This document shows positions 60,283 to 64,000 of a DNA stretch of 64,000 nucleotides, piece by piece. The stretch covers positions 502,501 through 566,500 of the forward strand of contig JAJEKV010000134.1 in assembly GCA_021234155.1 (NCBI GenBank). The letters are read 5' to 3'. The notes under the pieces were generated by a model that saw nothing but the letters and a program-made list of their open reading frames with translations, was not told the origin of the DNA and did no database searches. Position 1 is the first letter of the stretch. Every line of letters begins with the position of its first letter. Origin of the DNA: Isoetes taiwanensis. Lineage: Eukaryota; Streptophyta; Lycopodiopsida; Isoetales; Isoetaceae. Made by a program: the position numbers and the translations under genes.

Positions 60283-61531
60283 CGCAAAGATGAGTTAGTT
60301 GCTATTTGTACAGTTTCTTACAGTTTTTTCTATATTGAAATGTTACATCTACTGCCAAGGGTAATGGTTTGTTAGGTTCATTACCTGCATTCTTATCAGC
60401 TCGCTTCCCTTTGTGACAATCAAACTTCATTACCTGCATTCTTATCACTGGCTTCCCTTTGTGACAATCAAATTTCACTATTACAAAGATTCAATTATGA
60501 TCTCCCCCTGTTTTATGCCTTCCATGCTATTACGGGCTATTTAGAAGCTTGAAAATATGAGTTATGTTTAAGATTCAAACCGCATAGAGATACTTAGGTT
60601 AACTTCCTGGTAATTGAGTTGTCAAGCTAATTAGCTTCTGCTTAATTCTTAAATCTGGGAGTGAGACGATTTTGTCTAATTGTGTCTTGAAATGGCGAAT
60701 TTGTCAAATTTCCCTTCACTTGGGATGCATTCTCACCTATGGACCTCATTGTTTGACTCAATGCCTCATTTGTTCTACAGGAAATCCTTTTCCTATCCAA
60801 CGAGTTAAGATTTATTTGTAGAAGAAGATTTCTTTTTCATTGTAGTGTCTTCCTAAATTTAGGAGCTAACCTACTCAAATATTTCATGTCATCCAAGGAA
60901 CACTAAATATGAACCGTAATGGTTGCTGACAAAACATTTCGCTTGATTGCAGGCCTAAACTAATATGTTGTAGCCCCTAAATGGTGCTTTTCTATTTTTT
61001 GGTTGAAGACAAGGTTGGTGGGACTCGCACCCGCCCACGGTCTCCCACCCAATGGTAGCCAGTGATTATGAACCCCAACCCAAGACCTTACACTAAGCCA
61101 CCAATGCAATGGCCCAAATAGTGTTTTTGTCCCCTTGCATGGACCATAATCTTTGAAATTGTGTCACGATGTCATGAAATATCATATCCGAGGCCATTTG
61201 AAGCAAAATATCCCGTGAAGGAACATCCCTAACTAAATATGAAATGATCATCATTAGGAAAACATTCTAGAATACAAATACTAAATATGAAACAATTATC
61301 AATAGAAACCCATTCCAAAAAGGATTGTTGTGTTTGTATATTTATATTTTGTCCTTATGAATTGTCAATAATGTGTCAGATTGTTAATCTAATGTCATGT
61401 ACAATCATGTGACAGTAATTTTACATCAGCGAGATGCAAGATCAATATCAGATTAAATGCATATTCCTGGATATAAAAATTGCTCTTCTCTTAAATTTAT
61501 TTTTTGTACAGATTAAAAAGATTTTTTCTTG
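60283..61531. other. PPR 3' flank and intergenic DNA
   Basis: This contains a 49-base tandem duplication (TTCATTACCTGCATTCTTATCA at about 60377 and 60426), probably in the PPR 3' UTR, and the SINE head at 61013-61116. The stretch from 61117 to 61531 is AT-rich and should include the promoter of the phytocyanin gene. No continuation of the PPR E2/DYW part is seen in any frame after the stop. Confidence 0.5.
61013..61116 (-). mobile_element. tRNA-derived SINE head
   Basis: On the minus strand TGGCTTAGTGTAAGG (A box, near 61100) and GGTGCGAGTCCC (B box, near 61033) are about 65 bases apart, close to the spacing in tRNA-derived SINEs. The sequence continues into AACCTTGTCTTCAACC and an A-run. 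The lack of a cloverleaf argues against a tRNA gene. Confidence 0.65.
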
Positions 61532-62091
61532 ATGGCGTTATCAAGTATCACATGCATTGCCCTTCCAAATCTTCTATTGTTGGTGTTGGCAACCTTACCG
61601 TCAGCTTGTGCATGGCCACCAACACTGTACCCTGTTGGTGGTGCTTTAGGTGTTAGCTGGGGTCCTCCTACTGGAACAATAAATTACACGTTTTGGTCAG
61701 AAGACAACGTATTTCAAATTGGAGATGCACTTCGTAAGTTAATCTCAAATAAAGTTAACCTAAGTAAAGTAAGGCATTAAGCTCTTACGACAATTGCAAT
61801 TAGTTTCCAGGTTTCGCTTGGTATTCCGGAACTCATGATGTAACCACTCTCAATAGTGTTGACTATGGAACCTGCGGTGGCCCATCGGAAGTTGTATACA
61901 AGAATAGCAGTCCTGTATATTATAAGCTCACCCAACTAGGTTATAATTACTTCATTTCTAGTGTAGGCACTGATTGCACTGATGGTGCAAAATTTCAAAT
62001 TTTTGTTAGTTTAGCCTATTCCTCTGTAGGGCCTTCAGCCATTGCTATATTACTAGCTAGTTTAGCCTTCATTTTTAAGTTGGTTATTTGA
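61532..62091 (+). CDS. Early-nodulin-like (phytocyanin) GPI-anchored protein
   Basis: Two exons, 61532-61733 and 61811-62091, joined across a 77-base GT/AG intron, give 160 residues. A signal peptide ends near SACAWP. The plastocyanin-like domain follows (GTINYTFWSEDNVFQIGDALRF...YSGTHDV, VDYGTCGGP, YNYFISSVGTDC). The C-terminus is hydrophobic (AIAILLASLAFIF), as for a GPI anchor, so the product should sit on the outer face of the plasma membrane. Of the copper ligands of phytocyanins only the first His (GTHDV) remains: the Cys is Ser in YFIS, the second His is Asp in GTD, and the axial Met/Gln is Ala in DGAK. The disulfide cysteines are kept. It is therefore an ENODL-type, non-copper phytocyanin. 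ATG GCG at 61532 is chosen as the start, directly before the signal peptide. Confidence 0.88.
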
Positions 62092-62689
62092 ATGATATCT
62101 CGAGCATGGTCAAGTTAAAGCATCTACATTGTTATCTAATATGTCAATGTTCAAAAGCTAGTAAAGCAACTGGGAATGATAAGGTGGTATCTTAAGATGA
62201 GTTATAATGTATTGTTTAATTGAAAAGTTACTTTAACAATAACTGGTACGGGCACCTGGCATTTCCGGGCATTTTTATTGGGTGCATGGTTGCCGAATTG
62301 ATCCTTCTAGTATAATCAAAGTTAATAATATCAAGCTTTAGCAATTCTATAATGTTGGAGATGCATTGATTGTGAATTGTTCATGTTGTAGGAGGAGGAA
62401 GTATTAACAGTTTGACAAGACATAATATTGGCTAGAAATAAAATTGTTACATGCTACTAAATTTATTGTTGTAAATATCAGAATCTAAGATGCTTTAAAA
62501 GATGCACGTTGACTATTCTACTATTTAGAATAAACATAAATGTTGTTTTTGTTGTGTAATTTTGAATGGCTGCATGTCCAGAGAATAATGCTATATATCA
62601 TAGCAATATATGCAGGTAATAGTCAGATGTAGAGTGATAAGATTGATTTTTTTTAATGGTTTTTGAGAATCATATAATTATGTTTGGAG
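62092..62689. other. 3' flank of the phytocyanin gene
   Basis: AT-rich sequence without a recognised gene; it should include the 3' UTR of the phytocyanin gene. Confidence 0.4.
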
Positions 62690-63135
62690 CTAGATAAACA
62701 ATAGATAGAGGAGAGAAAAAAGAATAGAGAGATGAGAATATAGAGAATGAAGAGATAAAGGGAGAATGAAAAAGAGACAAGAGATAATGAGAGAATGTAG
62801 AAGATATAGAGAGAGAATAGAAATAGAAGAGAGAGAAAAATAGATAGAGAAGATAGGATATATAAAGAGAATAGAGAGACTACAGAAAAAGAAAATAGAG
62901 AGTATAGAGAATAGAATAGAGTTCTTAATGTCCACGAGGACCAATAGGCCATGGGGGAGAGAGAGAGAGGGAGGGAGGGAGGGAGAGAGAAGAAGATTAG
63001 AGAGAGAAATAGAATATAGAAGAGAAAGAAAAAGAACATAAATAGAGAATAGAGAAACAAAAGTATGTAGAGAATAGAAAGAGAAGAGAAGAAAATAGAA
63101 AGAGAATAATAGAAATAGAATGAAGATAGAAGAGA
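62690..63135 (+). repeat. Purine-rich GA/AGATA low-complexity tract
   Basis: About 440 bases of almost unbroken purine-plus-T sequence composed of GAGA, GAAA, AATAGA and GGGA units, with GAGAGAGAGAGGGAGGGAGG at its core (near 62957-62985). A short non-repeat island (GTCCACGAGGACCAATAGGC, near 62930) interrupts it. Long Ser/Leu/Phe/Tyr-rich frames on the opposite strand are by-products of this composition. Confidence 0.85.
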
Positions 63136-64000
63136 ATTGAATCGAATTGTATTGATTTTTATCGTCCATGTAGACCAAGACGTCTTTAGACCCAAGACGT
63201 CTTTGGACCCAATACAAGAAAGAGCACGAAAGCCCATTACTACACACAATTAAAATACTCCCGTCTCCAAAGAATCTGTACATATCAATATGTTGAAGGC
63301 AGATATAGTTGGACTCCTCGATCCAGAAGCTCCAGTAAATATAAGATGCTAGTGTCGTTATGCAGACGTCTGCAAAAGCATGCATCGAGATATTGCTTCA
63401 ACCAATATTGCTTCAACCGAGTGTCTTTCCTCGTTGCTATCCACTTGTACCTATCCTTCTTCCTGCACATTCCAACTTGTATGTTTCTCTTCCAACTGGC
63501 CTTTAGATACCATGGGACAATGGCCGTTGTGTAGGTAAGATTCAGAAGTCGTGTGTCCTCCATGTTGACCACCTTTTGACAGTAGAGTATGCGGCATTCC
63601 AGGCTAGCACATTGACAAAGAAGGAATTATGTCTCTTGCAGAAGAATTGAATACGGGTCTTTCAACAACTCCAAGAATCTTGAGTCATAAATGCTTTTTA
63701 AATGTGTTCCAAGTCTTCGCAAGTGGTTAGTGATATTACTAGACTCTATACTTCCATCTCATATAGAAGAACTAGCTCCACCAAAACTCAAAACAGGTGT
63801 GCCTAAAAGGATCAGTTATAAGCAGTCATTGCTCGATACATATGTCCTAGTATATGGTGGTTGTGAACCCCATTTCAAAGATGAAGCGAGATGCTTTATG
63901 CTATGCCTAGAAGAGGATACCAGGAGAAACTTGATCATGGCCAAGTTGACCTACATTCTAGTATTCTGACAAAGCTTTCTAATGACATGACGAGCAAGTC
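63136..64000. other. Unassigned sequence at the window end
   Basis: AAGACGTCTTTRGACCCAA occurs twice in tandem (near 63178 and 63196) and GCTTCAACCAATATTGCTTCAACC near 63395. Frames at 63285-63572 (minus, 95 codons) and 63691-63969 (plus, 92 codons; ISYKQSLLDTYVLVYGG, then KDEARCFMLCLEEDTRR) are open, but I recognise neither; the second may be an exon of a gene continuing past the window or part of a mobile element. Confidence 0.35.

Noticed and set aside
62653-63385. Long Ser/Leu/Phe/Tyr-rich open frames (about 200-230 codons) on the minus strand
   Set aside because: They lie opposite the purine-rich GA/AATAGA tract, which by composition lacks stop codons on the other strand. No splice signals or motifs support coding. 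A YMDD-like peptide inside is chance, with no reverse transcriptase context.

Overview
The window looks like nuclear DNA of a land plant with a large, repeat-rich genome. Genes are sparse (five recognisable protein genes in 64 kb), introns are canonical GT-AG, and the families are plant ones: a REF6/ELF6-type JmjC demethylase with four C2H2 fingers, a PUB13/14-type U-box/ARM gene, a PPR protein, an early-nodulin-like phytocyanin, and CENP-X/MHF2. The long run of consecutive 31-residue S-type PPR motifs and the abundance of degraded LINE, SINE, Ty3/gypsy, CACTA-like and foldback sequence would fit a fern or other seed-free vascular plant. That placement is inference only; the sequence does not prove it.

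Layout. 1-18 kb holds no recognisable host gene. It contains unknown repeat-derived DNA, a foldback (6.5 kb), a diverged tandem duplication (9.4-11.0 kb), a repeat family present in two copies (13.3/15.2 kb and 17.3 kb), and an insertion in one copy that reads as a U6 snRNA copy joined to a 5'-truncated LINE with a poly(A) tail (13.5-15.15 kb). tRNA-derived SINE heads and AT-rich direct repeats lie at 18.0-18.4 kb. 19.0-27.7 kb is the REF6/ELF6-like gene (minus strand). 28-31 kb is AT-rich intergenic DNA. 31-33.3 kb is a GC-rich degraded LINE reverse transcriptase (minus). 35.8-38.6 kb is the U-box/ARM gene (minus); its middle ARM region is missing and replaced by about 430 bp of foreign GC-rich DNA, and an intron carries a MITE with an 8-bp target duplication.

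39-56 kb is a long mobile-element landscape: two GGCGTC-rich arrays (43.9 and 53.8 kb), a CACTA-type terminus at 54.3 kb, a cluster of five long hairpins at 47.9-48.9 kb, a degenerate protein-kinase-like gene (50.8-52.3 kb, minus), a poly(A)-tailed retroposed tail (53.6 kb), and a Ty3/gypsy RNase H/integrase relic (54.5-55.4 kb, minus). 56.2-64 kb is gene-containing again: CENP-X/MHF2 in six small exons (minus), head to head with an intronless PPR gene (plus) only about 340 bp away, then a two-exon GPI-type early-nodulin-like protein (plus), a purine-rich GA tract and unassigned sequence.

The genes do not form a pathway. They act separately in chromatin (H3K27 demethylation), ubiquitination, kinetochore/DNA repair, organelle RNA processing and the cell surface. 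The most notable observations are the hairpin cluster, the U6-LINE chimera, the foreign replacement inside the U-box/ARM gene, and a frame break in the middle of the demethylase.
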